From: an uncultured Roseicyclus sp. | GTDB lineage: Bacteria > Pseudomonadota > Alphaproteobacteria > Rhodobacterales > Rhodobacteraceae | Direction: 5' to 3' | DNA: 64,000 nucleotides | Assembly: GCA_947491935.1 (NCBI GenBank) | Contig: CANLLF010000002.1 | Location: forward strand, 868,001-932,000 | Part shown: piece by piece, positions 18,812-25,512 of the stretch | How the letters are laid out: every line of letters starts with the position of its first letter | How positions within the stretch are numbered: position 1 is the first letter of the stretch | Notes under the pieces: generated by a model | Told to the model about the DNA's origin: nothing | The model's input: only the letters and a program-made list of their open reading frames with translations | Database searches by the model: none | Made by a program: the position numbers and the translations under genes

Positions 18812-19058
18812 GGTGCTGATCCTTGCGAAAAGGCGCAGGCACCACAAAAACGATTATTGATCAGTTGCTTGTTGAAAAAGCCGGCACGGTTGGTGCTGAG
18901 ACGGCACGGTAAATTGGTCCAAGAAACAACCGCATGCTTGGCCCGCGTGTCAGCCCTTTTATCTTGCGATACTTTTGTTGTGATCCCGTGCTTCGGTCCA
19001 TTCAGGCACAACTCCCCGACAGCGCAAGCGAGGCTACGCCACAATGCGAACTCTGTGC
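18812..19058. other. Gap upstream of relaxase; candidate oriT region
   Basis: These 247 bases separate the relaxase start from the transglycosylase stop. They contain two direct copies of CGGCACGGT (18882-18890 and 18902-18910, 20-bp period) and a small imperfect hairpin at 18821-18839. In related elements oriT lies by the relaxase gene. I cannot identify a nick site with certainty. Confidence 0.3.
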
Positions 19059-19763
19059 TCATGGCATTTCTGGCTCGGTAGGAGAAACAAATATGCCGTG
19101 CGGACCCCCTTGGTCACTAGATTGGAGGATGCTTTCACCTGCGTCCATTCTCCCAATCGGAGTTGCGGAAAATAGAGGTGCCTCTCGCCAGTCGTGCGAT
19201 CGCAGCGGCAGTTCGTCAGCAAGAAGACCATCTTCCTGCACACCGATGATCGGCTCTAGAACAGCAAGGTAATTGTGTGTTTCGGCGGGCAGCGGGCGTC
19301 CGGAAATGAGGTAACCTTCGTATCGTGCCGGTCCAGCATTGTAGGCTGCAAGGAAGCCCGGCGATCCGAACCGGTCGTACATGGCGCGCAGATGGGCCGT
19401 TCCGGCGAGGATGTTTTCGCGGGGATCAAAAGGGTCATCTCCGAAACTGTAGGTTCGGCGCAACTCGGCCCAGGTGCCGGGCATAATCTGCATCAGGCCC
19501 ATGGCGCCTGCGCTGCTGACGGCGCTCGGATTGCCCGAGCTTTCCACCTTGATCACGGCGCTGATCCAGGAGGCTGGAATGCCAAACCTTTGCGAGGCTT
19601 CTGCGATGTGGGCGTCAAACGACTGCTGCTCGCCTGCTTCAAGCACGCGATCTTGTGCCACTGCCATCGTTGGTGCCACCGCAAACGGAGCGCAAATGGT
19701 TAGCAAGAGCGCGACGGTACGAGCAGAGTTCGTGACGTCAGATGAGGACGGAAAACCGGTCAT
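19059..19763 (-). CDS. Lytic transglycosylase of the transfer operon
   Basis: The 234-residue exported protein has a signal peptide (about 1-36, ending AVAQ). The Slt/GEWL catalytic domain shows Glu74 in AVIKVESSGNPSAVSSAGAM, then GLMQIMPGTW and a FLAAYNAGPARYEGY segment. It would open the peptidoglycan locally for conjugative transfer. Its start lies five bases after the traF stop, and it is followed by the relaxase gene. The C-terminal tail is short, and family members I recall run a little longer. Confidence 0.88.
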   Translation of the reverse strand: MTGFPSSSDVTNSARTVALLLTICAPFAVAPTMAVAQDRVLEAGEQQSFDAHIAEASQRFGIPASWISAVIKVESSGNPSAVSSAGAMGLMQIMPGTWAELRRTYSFGDDPFDPRENILAGTAHLRAMYDRFGSPGFLAAYNAGPARYEGYLISGRPLPAETHNYLAVLEPIIGVQEDGLLADELPLRSHDWREAPLFSATPIGRMDAGESILQSSDQGGPHGIFVSPTEPEMP

Positions 19764-19767
19764 GGGC

Positions 19768-20277
19768 TTATCGTCCTCGCGTCCAGAGCGGGACCGCTTG
19801 GCCGACAACGTGGCGAGCGTTGAACGTGCCGAAGTACCGCCCGTCGAGGCTGTCATCGACGTCTGCATTGAGGAGGAAAAACTCGTCCGGGCCGAGCGTG
19901 ATGCACCCCGTCCAACTCGGAAGGGGGCGTCCGTTGCGGTCCGTCTCCGGAGCAATTGCAACAGTGGTGGTGTTCACGGAGACAGTAAGACCGTTGCGGC
20001 AGACCGACATGCCGGAGGTCGCAGCAACACGTTTGAGAAGTAGGGTGTCCGCGCCCAGGTAGTCGCGCTCGATCATCCAATCAGACCAGTCTAAAGGCAG
20101 TTGAATGGCTGCGAGATCGCCAAGCCTTGGCGCAATCGACGGACGTAGGATATAGAGACCGACTGGTACGCTTTCGGACTGGTTCCAAACAAGAAGTGGA
20201 GTTCGGTCCATCTCCGATGCCGCGATCAGACCGACAGAAAGACCGGCCGCGATGAGGTGAGCAGGTGCGACGGTCAT
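19768..20277 (-). CDS. traF: TraF-type S26 conjugal transfer peptidase
   Basis: The 169-residue membrane-anchored serine protease has an N-terminal transmembrane helix. The S26/TraF catalytic serine lies in NQSESVPVGLY (Ser36) and the lysine in LLLKRVAA (Lys82). TraF matures conjugative pilin by cyclisation in IncP-type systems. Its ATG overlaps the DUF2840 stop as ATGA. The pilin gene trbC is absent from the window, so its usual substrate is missing here. Confidence 0.9.
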   Translation of the reverse strand: MTVAPAHLIAAGLSVGLIAASEMDRTPLLVWNQSESVPVGLYILRPSIAPRLGDLAAIQLPLDWSDWMIERDYLGADTLLLKRVAATSGMSVCRNGLTVSVNTTTVAIAPETDRNGRPLPSWTGCITLGPDEFFLLNADVDDSLDGRYFGTFNARHVVGQAVPLWTRGR

Positions 20278-20732
20278 GGAGCCACCGCGCGTCGCTTGAG
20301 CCAGGCGGCATGCCGGGCCGGTGTGTAAGGCCGGGGCTCGTATCCCGCAATTAAACGGTTGTGGACGTGCCGCCAGTGGTCTGGGCACACATCCTCCGGC
20401 GCGATGCCGTAGCTCTCCACGATGTCGACCGCTTGCAGGGCCGCCTCGACCTTCGGCCAGCCGGACAGTCGCAACAGGACGTCTCCACCTGGCGAGACAT
20501 AGGGATTGGTTGAACAGCGTTGGCCTGCCTTGACGGCGCGCAGAATGTTGAACCGGCTTTCTGCCGTGCCGTACTCATTCGACGACCAGCGCACGAGCGC
20601 GAAGGTTGCGCCCGGCTCGAAGGCCACCCGCTTGTCTGTTCGCGTTAGAACGATTTCCTCGGCAATGCGCCCAAAGCGGATCCAGCGCTCAACGCGCCCT
20701 TCAATCCACGTCAGATCGACGGTTGTCCGCAT
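20274..20732 (-). CDS. DUF2840 domain-containing ICE protein
   Basis: The 152-residue protein (starting MRTTVDLTWIEGRVERWIRF) matches the DUF2840 family, which nearly always precedes traF in this class of ICE. Its function is unknown. It starts only four bases after the stop of the RdfS-like gene, without a clear Shine-Dalgarno sequence. In related elements a replication initiator gene (repA) and parA usually stand between the two, so their absence suggests a clean deletion. Confidence 0.8.
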   Translation of the reverse strand: MRTTVDLTWIEGRVERWIRFGRIAEEIVLTRTDKRVAFEPGATFALVRWSSNEYGTAESRFNILRAVKAGQRCSTNPYVSPGGDVLLRLSGWPKVEAALQAVDIVESYGIAPEDVCPDHWRHVHNRLIAGYEPRPYTPARHAAWLKRRAVAP

Positions 20733-20736
20733 CGGC

Positions 20737-21018
20737 TCAGCGATCCCGACGCATATAGGCGGGCGAAATCGCCGCGTGGCGTTTGGCTGGAAGCACGCAG
20801 TCTCCGGTCTCTTCAGAGGTCGAGGTTTTCTCCCCCCGGGTGACCCAGGCCTGCAGATCATCGACCGCATAGACAACGCGCCCGCCGATCTTGGAGTAGC
20901 GTGGTCCTGTCCCGTAGGTGCGGTGTTTTTCCAGAGTGCGCCCAGAGAGGCCGAGCAAGCGTGCGGCTTCTGGTGTTCTGAGGTAACGGGGCGGCAGGCC
21001 TGAATTAGGATTGGGCAT
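20737..21018 (-). CDS. AlpA/MerR-like excision factor (RdfS-like)
   Basis: The 93-residue protein has a winged helix-turn-helix of the excisionase/AlpA type: YLRTPEAARLLGLSGRTLEK, then a basic wing region GPRYSKIGGRVVYAVDDLQAWV. It corresponds by position to rdfS of ICEMlSymR7A, the recombination directionality factor that drives excision and starts the transfer operon. It is first in the operon rdfS-DUF2840-traF-transglycosylase-rlxS-traG-copG. A GGAGAC ribosome-binding leader precedes it. Regulation by the FseA-like protein is expected from the R7A model. Confidence 0.8.
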   Translation of the reverse strand: MPNPNSGLPPRYLRTPEAARLLGLSGRTLEKHRTYGTGPRYSKIGGRVVYAVDDLQAWVTRGEKTSTSEETGDCVLPAKRHAAISPAYMRRDR

Positions 21019-21060
21019 TTGGGCGTCTCCGGTTGGTGTGCGCCGCAGCGGCGCGCCGCG
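21019..21060 (-). promoter_or_regulatory. Leader of rdfS-like gene, GC stem-loop plus GGAGAC
   Basis: On the minus strand the leader ends AACCGGAGAC shortly before the ATG. Just upstream is a near-perfect inverted repeat GCGCC-GCTGC-GGCGC. The same AACC-GGAGAC end with an upstream GC stem occurs before the DUF2493 gene, and a looser form before DUF736. Confidence 0.45.
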
Positions 21061-21202
21061 AACTGTCGGAGGTCATCAAAGCGGAGAAGGGCCATTGAGG
21101 GGGATGACGAAGATGGCGCGAGAATTTCGTCACCCCGTCATTTGCCGTGAGGTAAGACTGTAAGGACGATCCTCATTGCTGTGATTTGGGATTTTGCAGG
21201 GC

Positions 21203-21739
21203 TCAAGACTGCCCGGCAGTCGGGCTTTGACCGAGAAGAAGGGAGCGGTATCCGCTGTCGATCAAATGCGTTCCATGGGCGGAAAGGCGGGCAATTCGCG
21301 CCTTGATCGAACTGGTTTTCCAAGGTTCTTGGTCGACCCGGGATGGCCCGAAGACATGTCGGGCAATGGTGCGGTAGCTGGCCTTTGACGCCCGCGCATC
21401 CAGCAATCGGCATGCCGACAGTATGCGCGCCCTTTGCTGCCGGGTCAGCGGATCTTTGGCAGGGCCGCATCCGACAAGGTGCTCCCGCACGCGCTGCGCA
21501 GTGGCGACACGTGTGCTCCATTGGTCATCTAGAGGAAGTAGAATGCCTACGACGCACTTCAGATTTTTCGCATCAAGAATGAGTGAGGGAACTGACTTGA
21601 GCTGGAGAACGACAGTATTCTCGTCGACATGCACAGCGTCCAAAGCAACGTGTTCGAGGTTGAAACTGGGGACAGTTTCGCCCGGAACTTTAGCAAGATA
21701 GCAGACTACCGCCGGCGCTACATTGGGCAGCCAAAACAC
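21203..21739 (-). CDS. DUF2285 ORF, downstream half of FseA-like activator (Msi171-like)
   Basis: This frame carries a C-terminal DUF2285 domain: RARILSACRLLDARASKASY followed by RTIARHVFGPSRVDQEPWKT and a GYRSLL end. Its only initiation codon is a GTG at 21739 without a convincing ribosome-binding site. The open frame, however, extends upstream to about 21775 (VDPDLEAPEAPVFWLPN) and continues the DUF6499 ORF perfectly after a +1 shift. The fused product would be 244 residues. In ICEMlSymR7A the equivalent ORFs msi172 and msi171 are fused by programmed +1 frameshifting into FseA, the activator of excision. Confidence 0.8.
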   Translation of the reverse strand: MFWLPNVAPAVVCYLAKVPGETVPSFNLEHVALDAVHVDENTVVLQLKSVPSLILDAKNLKCVVGILLPLDDQWSTRVATAQRVREHLVGCGPAKDPLTRQQRARILSACRLLDARASKASYRTIARHVFGPSRVDQEPWKTSSIKARIARLSAHGTHLIDSGYRSLLLGQSPTAGQS

Positions 21740-21767
21740 GGGTGCCTCAGGCGCCTCAAGGTCTGGA

Positions 21768-21938
21768 TCAACTGGGAAATCGCAACCCCCAGGATGCGGG
21801 AGACGAAAGGCCGTCTCGCATCAGAGGGTATTGCGCGCAGTATTTCGGATTTCGGCGCAGACATTCCCAAGCCAAGCCAGAGACATCGAGCGTTTCGATG
21901 TAGGCGTAGTCGGCTTCGTTCCGCCAGTCCCTGACCAT
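21768..21938 (-). CDS. DUF6499 ORF, upstream half of FseA-like activator (Msi172-like)
   Basis: The 56-residue ORF has the DUF6499 pattern (DWRNEADYAYIETLDVSGLAWECLRRNP) and ends WGLRFPS-stop. A purine-rich GGGGAAGG sits three bases before the ATG. The last codons are TTT CCC AGT TGA. Skipping the A after CCC restores WGLRFP-VDPDLEAPEAPV, the usual continuation of DUF6499-DUF2285 proteins. That position at a proline codon just before a stop is what a programmed +1 site looks like. A simple inactivating indel is the alternative. A LuxR-type box lies about 65 bases upstream. Confidence 0.8.
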   Translation of the reverse strand: MVRDWRNEADYAYIETLDVSGLAWECLRRNPKYCAQYPLMRDGLSSPASWGLRFPS

Positions 21939-22002
21939 CGACCTTCCCCCGCAAGAAATCACATCTGGCGTTGTTTCTGGGGTGTCCGACCGCCGCTGCC
22001 GA

Positions 22003-22018
22003 GTGTCAGATCTGACAC
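22003..22018. promoter_or_regulatory. LuxR/TraR-type box (perfect 16-bp palindrome)
   Basis: GTGTCAGATCTGACAC is a perfect dyad. Its CAGATCTG centre is the same as in the Agrobacterium tra box and in many LuxR-type sites. It sits 65 bases before the start of the FseA-like ORF and downstream of the qseM-like gene, the position where TraR-AHL activates in ICEMlSymR7A. It is a probable binding site for the LuxR protein at 24197 or for a host LuxR. Confidence 0.75.
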
Positions 22019-22037
22019 CTGACAAAGCGATTTGACG

Positions 22038-22340
22038 TCACGACGTCGTTGTGCGTGCGAGGTCAAGATAGCCATGATCGCGCAGCCAGAGCGCCTGTTT
22101 GAGGGACTTTTCGAACAATGCATGGGACCCTTCTGGGTCCTTTTCGACGTCGAGGTGTAGGATGATTGCCGCAGCCTCCCGCCAATCGGCCCGGTCCCGG
22201 TCCGCGTCCAGAAGTCGGAGGTAGGTCTTCATCAACTCGCGGTCTGGCGGACTCGAGCCTGTCAGATCGGTGATACATTGGCGATCGATCAACAAGGTGA
22301 AGCCCTTCAAGAAAACCACTGCGCGGTGCCAAAGCAGCAA
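22038..22340 (-). CDS. QseM-like small DUF2285 protein (putative anti-activator)
   Basis: This protein of up to 100 residues has a helical core MKTYLRLLDADRDRADWREA and GYLDLA end, resembling the DUF2285 fold in the FseA-like protein downstream. In ICEMlSymR7A, QseM is a small DUF2285 protein that blocks both TraR and FseA and is divergent from qseC, exactly as here. The start is uncertain: the open frame begins at a TTG (22340), and an internal ATG exists at about residue 37. Function is inferred from synteny and weak similarity. Confidence 0.65.
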   Translation of the reverse strand: MLLWHRAVVFLKGFTLLIDRQCITDLTGSSPPDRELMKTYLRLLDADRDRADWREAAAIILHLDVEKDPEGSHALFEKSLKQALWLRDHGYLDLARTTTS

Positions 22341-22346
22341 GCAATG

Positions 22347-22360
22347 CGGAGTATACTCCG
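22347..22360. promoter_or_regulatory. Operator palindrome between qseM- and qseC-like genes
   Basis: CGGAGTATACTCCG is a perfect 14-bp dyad in the 56-base divergent gap. A second imperfect copy is hinted at by ATACTC at 22368-22373. This matches the arrangement of paired operators bound by the XRE repressor QseC in ICEMlSymR7A. The site is 37 bases from the XRE ATG and overlaps the region where both promoters must lie. Confidence 0.75.
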
Positions 22361-22396
22361 TGGTTAAATACTCTGCAACGCGGATGAAGTTGCTGC

Positions 22397-22645
22397 ATGG
22401 AAAGCAGACGTATTCTTGCCCAAAACTTGAAGAAGTATCGGCTCGCGGGAGGGTTTTCTCAGGAGGATCTGGCGCATCGCGCCGAGCTTGACCGTACCTA
22501 TATCAGTGCGCTTGAGCGGTCATTGTATTCCGCCAGCCTAGATGTTCTCGACAAACTGGCGCTCGTGTTTGAGATCAAATCCAGCGATCTGTTGAGCGAA
22601 GAAGCACATGCGCCAGGGGCGGCGGCTGAAGATCAGGGCAACTAG
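22397..22645 (+). CDS. XRE-family regulator (QseC-like)
   Basis: The 82-residue protein is a single Cro/CI helix-turn-helix domain: LAQNLKKYRLAGGFSQEDLA followed by HRAELDRTYISALERSLYSA. It is the usual size for the QseC-type repressor of this ICE class. It is divergent from the qseM-like gene with a palindromic operator between them, suggesting a bistable switch that controls the anti-activator. Its stop overlaps the convergent stop of the 332-residue gene through a shared CTAG. Confidence 0.85.
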   Translation: MESRRILAQNLKKYRLAGGFSQEDLAHRAELDRTYISALERSLYSASLDVLDKLALVFEIKSSDLLSEEAHAPGAAAEDQGN

Positions 22646-23640
22646 AAATACCCGTAGTAATCTGGATCTACGTAAGTCTGCTCCGGTTCGGGTTTTGAGA
22701 ACTCCGGCTCAGTCGTAGGTGGTGGCGATTTTTGCTCCACGGGGGACGGTGGATCCCATTCCTCACTAGGGTCGGTCGTGGGGGCATAGGTGTCAAATGG
22801 CGCGAAATCAAAGTGGTCGTCCTTCATCGAATACTCGAACACATCGTCTTTTTCCTCCGTTTCAAGTGACGGACCTTGATGTGCTGTGGCTGTATCTGCT
22901 CCATCCGCCTTGGGGTCAGTGGGTTCCAGTGCCGAAGGAGTCGCTTCGATTTCAGCGTCCTTTAGCGGTGGTGCTATGTCGAGCATTCTCTCGTTGTCTG
23001 TATCCGGTTTGGGAATGCTGGTTCCTGAAATATCATCGCCGACCAATTCCTTCTCGGATTGAGGGTAGTCGTCGTTCCCCGGCAACAGACCGAAGTCAGA
23101 AAATTCAATTGTTGCAAGCTTGTCGACATACAAAAGTTCCGACGGCACATAGAACGGTTCGTCCATGGGCCAAAGCTCAGGCAACGAGGTGCTGGAAACG
23201 GGCACACGCACCCAAACGAGCGACCCAAAACGATCATCTTCCGCGAACAAGTCACCGAATTCTCCAGGATGGCCTGTTCTCTCATAAAATTCCGCGACGA
23301 GGTCTACGCAAGCTTCTGTCAGCAGGCTGTAATTATAAGTTTGGTTTTCAAGCTCGCGCGCCTCGCTCAGCAGACGATCATAGGTGACTTCTGGCAAAGG
23401 AACTGATGCCCAAGTCACGGTATCTGCGACTAACTCTGCCAGATGATACGCACTTTCATCTCGGTAGATTCCGTCGTCAGGAATGAAGGGCAGAGTCTGT
23501 GGAAAGGCGAGCTTGTTGGTCTCGAGGAGAATATTGGCGCCAATGGTGTATTGGTGTCCTCCGTCCTCATAAAAGGACACATTGGCATGGCCGGGCAAGC
23601 TGTTGTTGTAGACGTTGACGCGCATTTCCCACGTGGTCAT
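22642..23640 (-). CDS. Unknown protein, possible permuted papain/NlpC-P60 (LRAT-like) fold
   Basis: The 332-residue protein is not one I recognise by name. Its N-terminal 140 residues show VYNNSLPGHANVSFYEDGG with His18, a strand HQYTIGAN, and later YNYSLLTEACVDLVAEFYER with Cys111. A His in a GHA motif preceding a (N/E)xCVDxV helix is the arrangement of circularly permuted NlpC/P60-like peptidases and acyltransferases (LRAT-like). Residues 190-332 are acidic and rich in proline, probably disordered. No signal peptide is visible. Its ATG overlaps the upstream gene by ATGA, making it the last gene of an operon headed by luxR. The enzymatic call is tentative. Confidence 0.5.
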   Translation of the reverse strand: MTTWEMRVNVYNNSLPGHANVSFYEDGGHQYTIGANILLETNKLAFPQTLPFIPDDGIYRDESAYHLAELVADTVTWASVPLPEVTYDRLLSEARELENQTYNYSLLTEACVDLVAEFYERTGHPGEFGDLFAEDDRFGSLVWVRVPVSSTSLPELWPMDEPFYVPSELLYVDKLATIEFSDFGLLPGNDDYPQSEKELVGDDISGTSIPKPDTDNERMLDIAPPLKDAEIEATPSALEPTDPKADGADTATAHQGPSLETEEKDDVFEYSMKDDHFDFAPFDTYAPTTDPSEEWDPPSPVEQKSPPPTTEPEFSKPEPEQTYVDPDYYGYF

Positions 23641-24200
23641 GGCCGTTCTCCCGATATCGAGTAGAACGAAAAGCCATCACAGACCGTCGGCTCGACGGTG
23701 ACGGTGAGGCCTCCGAACAGGTCTTCCATGTCGCCCGCGATCGAAGCGTAACCATCGACTTCTTCGGCTAGCCAAGCAGGATAAGGGGGGGTCATCTGTG
23801 ACGATGTGAGAGCGGCGTCACCGGTGTAGAAGGCGAATGCCTCAAATCCGGACCCGTTCACCGCAATTCGGTCGCGCGGTACCAGCACAAGGCCCTGCAG
23901 ATTCCGCGCAGGATCTGACGGTTCCGCAGAGACCGCCAAGCCGCAGGATGGTGTCCATCCGTCATGCAAGTCAGGGGCCGAGAGAGAGATAGCGGGGCTT
24001 GCGAATTCGGGCCGGACGACTTCGCCCAGAAGTGCGTGGCTGTGAGCGCGATGTACAATCTCAGACAGAAGCCGGGTAAGATCACGGTGACGCTGGTCGG
24101 CGATCTGATCAGCCCGCAAGACCGATGACACATCCAAGGTGCCTACGGCGATGATGGCAGCCAAAACGACGGCCGTGGTTTTGGTGATTGCTCTGGTCAT
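23637..24200 (-). CDS. Hypothetical single-pass membrane or exported protein
   Basis: The 187-residue protein has an N-terminal hydrophobic helix (about 7-28) acting as signal or anchor, followed by a polar domain with two cysteines (in TPSCGLAV and EPTVCDGF) that could form a disulfide if exported. I recognise no family. It overlaps luxR upstream and the 332-residue gene downstream by four bases each (ATGA in both cases), which indicates strict co-translation. It is perhaps a pilin-like or partner protein, but that is a guess from size and topology. Confidence 0.6.
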   Translation of the reverse strand: MTRAITKTTAVVLAAIIAVGTLDVSSVLRADQIADQRHRDLTRLLSEIVHRAHSHALLGEVVRPEFASPAISLSAPDLHDGWTPSCGLAVSAEPSDPARNLQGLVLVPRDRIAVNGSGFEAFAFYTGDAALTSSQMTPPYPAWLAEEVDGYASIAGDMEDLFGGLTVTVEPTVCDGFSFYSISGERP

Positions 24201-24952
24201 CGGTAAATCTGCCCCTGCAATGTCGCGCGCATGACGGCCTGAAGGGTGTTCGTCACCCTCATACGCTCGCGGGCTTCTCTCATATGTTTTACGATAGTGC
24301 TGCGATGCAGCCCCATTATTTCCCCGATGTCGTCGATGGTCTTTCCATCACCGACCCAGGCCAGCACTTCGCGCTGCCGTGAGGTCAGTTCTTCACCCTC
24401 GGGAACTTGCGGCAGCAACCTGGTGGACAGATCAAAAGCGCTCAGAACGCAAAGCAGCAGCTTTCGGCGCTCCGCCCAGACTTTGTCGACGTCCTTTTGG
24501 CTCAGGATTTCATCTGCACTCAACCCGAAGCCGGTGATCAGGCCCGAGCCATGGTTCCTGAGGCTGATCGTGTATCCATTGATGAGACCCAGATCGAGGC
24601 AGCGTTCATGGATCGCGATCTGACGTGCCGAAAGCTGTCCATCGGCCTTCAAGCGCCTGGTCAGATCCCAGCTGACCGCACCTTGGCTGTCGATGGCCCA
24701 TTGCGTATTCACGTCTGCCGTGAACGCCGCGCCATCGACAAAGAAATTGTCGAACTCCGCGCCGTAGCTCGACTTTACAATGGTATCGCGTGGGGACCGT
24801 GCCTTGTTCGCTTGGCGGCGTTGCGACGCTGCGTAGAAGACGCGTGTAAATCCTGCTTTGCTTAGATCGCGATGAAGACGATCCCACGGCGCAGGAGAAT
24901 CCTGCGTAGTAAGATAGGGCTCAATATGATCAATCGGAGCAAAAAGCTGCAT
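24197..24952 (-). CDS. LuxR-family regulator with autoinducer-binding-type domain (TraR-like role)
   Basis: The 251-residue protein has an N-terminal half like the autoinducer-binding domain of LuxR proteins and a C-terminal LuxR helix-turn-helix (about 188-245: LTSRQREVLAWVGDGKTIDD, then IGEIMGLHRSTIVKHMREA). The conserved Asp-Pro of the classic ligand pocket is not obvious near SWDLTRR or TADVNTQW, so the ligand may differ from standard acyl-homoserine lactones. No luxI is in the window, so it is a solo receptor in this view. It heads an operon with two unknown genes. Its likely targets are the palindrome at 22003 and its own promoter. Confidence 0.85.
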   Translation of the reverse strand: MQLFAPIDHIEPYLTTQDSPAPWDRLHRDLSKAGFTRVFYAASQRRQANKARSPRDTIVKSSYGAEFDNFFVDGAAFTADVNTQWAIDSQGAVSWDLTRRLKADGQLSARQIAIHERCLDLGLINGYTISLRNHGSGLITGFGLSADEILSQKDVDKVWAERRKLLLCVLSAFDLSTRLLPQVPEGEELTSRQREVLAWVGDGKTIDDIGEIMGLHRSTIVKHMREARERMRVTNTLQAVMRATLQGQIYR

Positions 24953-24956
24953 TTAG

Positions 24957-24974
24957 TGACCTCACCAGGTCACC
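24957..24974 (-). promoter_or_regulatory. Inverted repeat over luxR ribosome-binding site
   Basis: GTGACC-TGGTGA-GGTCAC (minus strand) ends four bases before the luxR ATG. As RNA it is a six-base-pair hairpin holding the only purine-rich stretch (TGAGG) near the start. As DNA it resembles a short LuxR-type site. It could act in translational control or autoregulation. Confidence 0.45.
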
Positions 24975-25125
24975 CTTCCCGATCCCACGATGATTGACGC
25001 GCTCTCATTTTCAAGAACGCCGTCCGGAGCGGCACCTTGTCGGCAGAATTTCACCGGCGACTCCCGAGAGCGTTGCAGGTGAAAACGGCCCTGTCCGCGC
25101 GGATCGCGGGCAGGGCGTATCGGTT

Positions 25126-25464
25126 TCAGTCGCCGTTGCGGCGGCTGCTGGGGCGCGACCAGATGAGGCTGTAGGTCTCTTCCCCGCCTTCGATGATCGT
25201 GTCGTCGAAGAGGTTGGCGTAGATCGGCGCAGTGAAGCTCGGGTCGTCGAGCTTGAGGCTCAGGTAGTCGCGGCCCTCAGTGGACCGCTTGGACCAGGCG
25301 GCGCCGATCTCTGCCCGGCCCACAAAAACGCGGTGGGACGGGGCGTTACCGTTCGCCGTGCTGTCTTCGGGTACGACGCGGACGCCCTTCGCCTGCACGC
25401 TGAGGGTGACGATTTCTCCGACGAACTCCGCGCCGGTCTTCTTGAAGGTTCCGATGGTAGCCAT
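25126..25464 (-). CDS. DUF736 domain-containing ICE protein
   Basis: The 112-residue protein begins MATIGTFKKTGAEFVGEI and contains RAEIGAAWSKRSTEGRDYLS and KLDDPSFTAPIYANLF, the conserved DUF736 pattern. DUF736 proteins are widespread small accessory proteins of alphaproteobacterial ICEs and plasmids. Their function is unknown. It is a single-gene unit with its own structured leader. The 170 bases downstream, toward luxR, hold no gene I can support. Confidence 0.9.
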   Translation of the reverse strand: MATIGTFKKTGAEFVGEIVTLSVQAKGVRVVPEDSTANGNAPSHRVFVGRAEIGAAWSKRSTEGRDYLSLKLDDPSFTAPIYANLFDDTIIEGGEETYSLIWSRPSSRRNGD

Positions 25465-25512
25465 GTCAGGTCTCCTTTTGGGTTGTCCGAGCCCGCGCCA
25501 ATCGCGGCCTCG
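25465..25512 (-). promoter_or_regulatory. Structured leader of DUF736 gene
   Basis: Read on the minus strand, the leader has GGCCGC, then a stem-loop CCGC-GATTGGC-GCGG (fully paired four-base arms), then CTCGGACAACC and GGAGAC five bases before the ATG. The leader of the DUF2493 gene at 27531 has the same parts in the same order. Confidence 0.5.
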
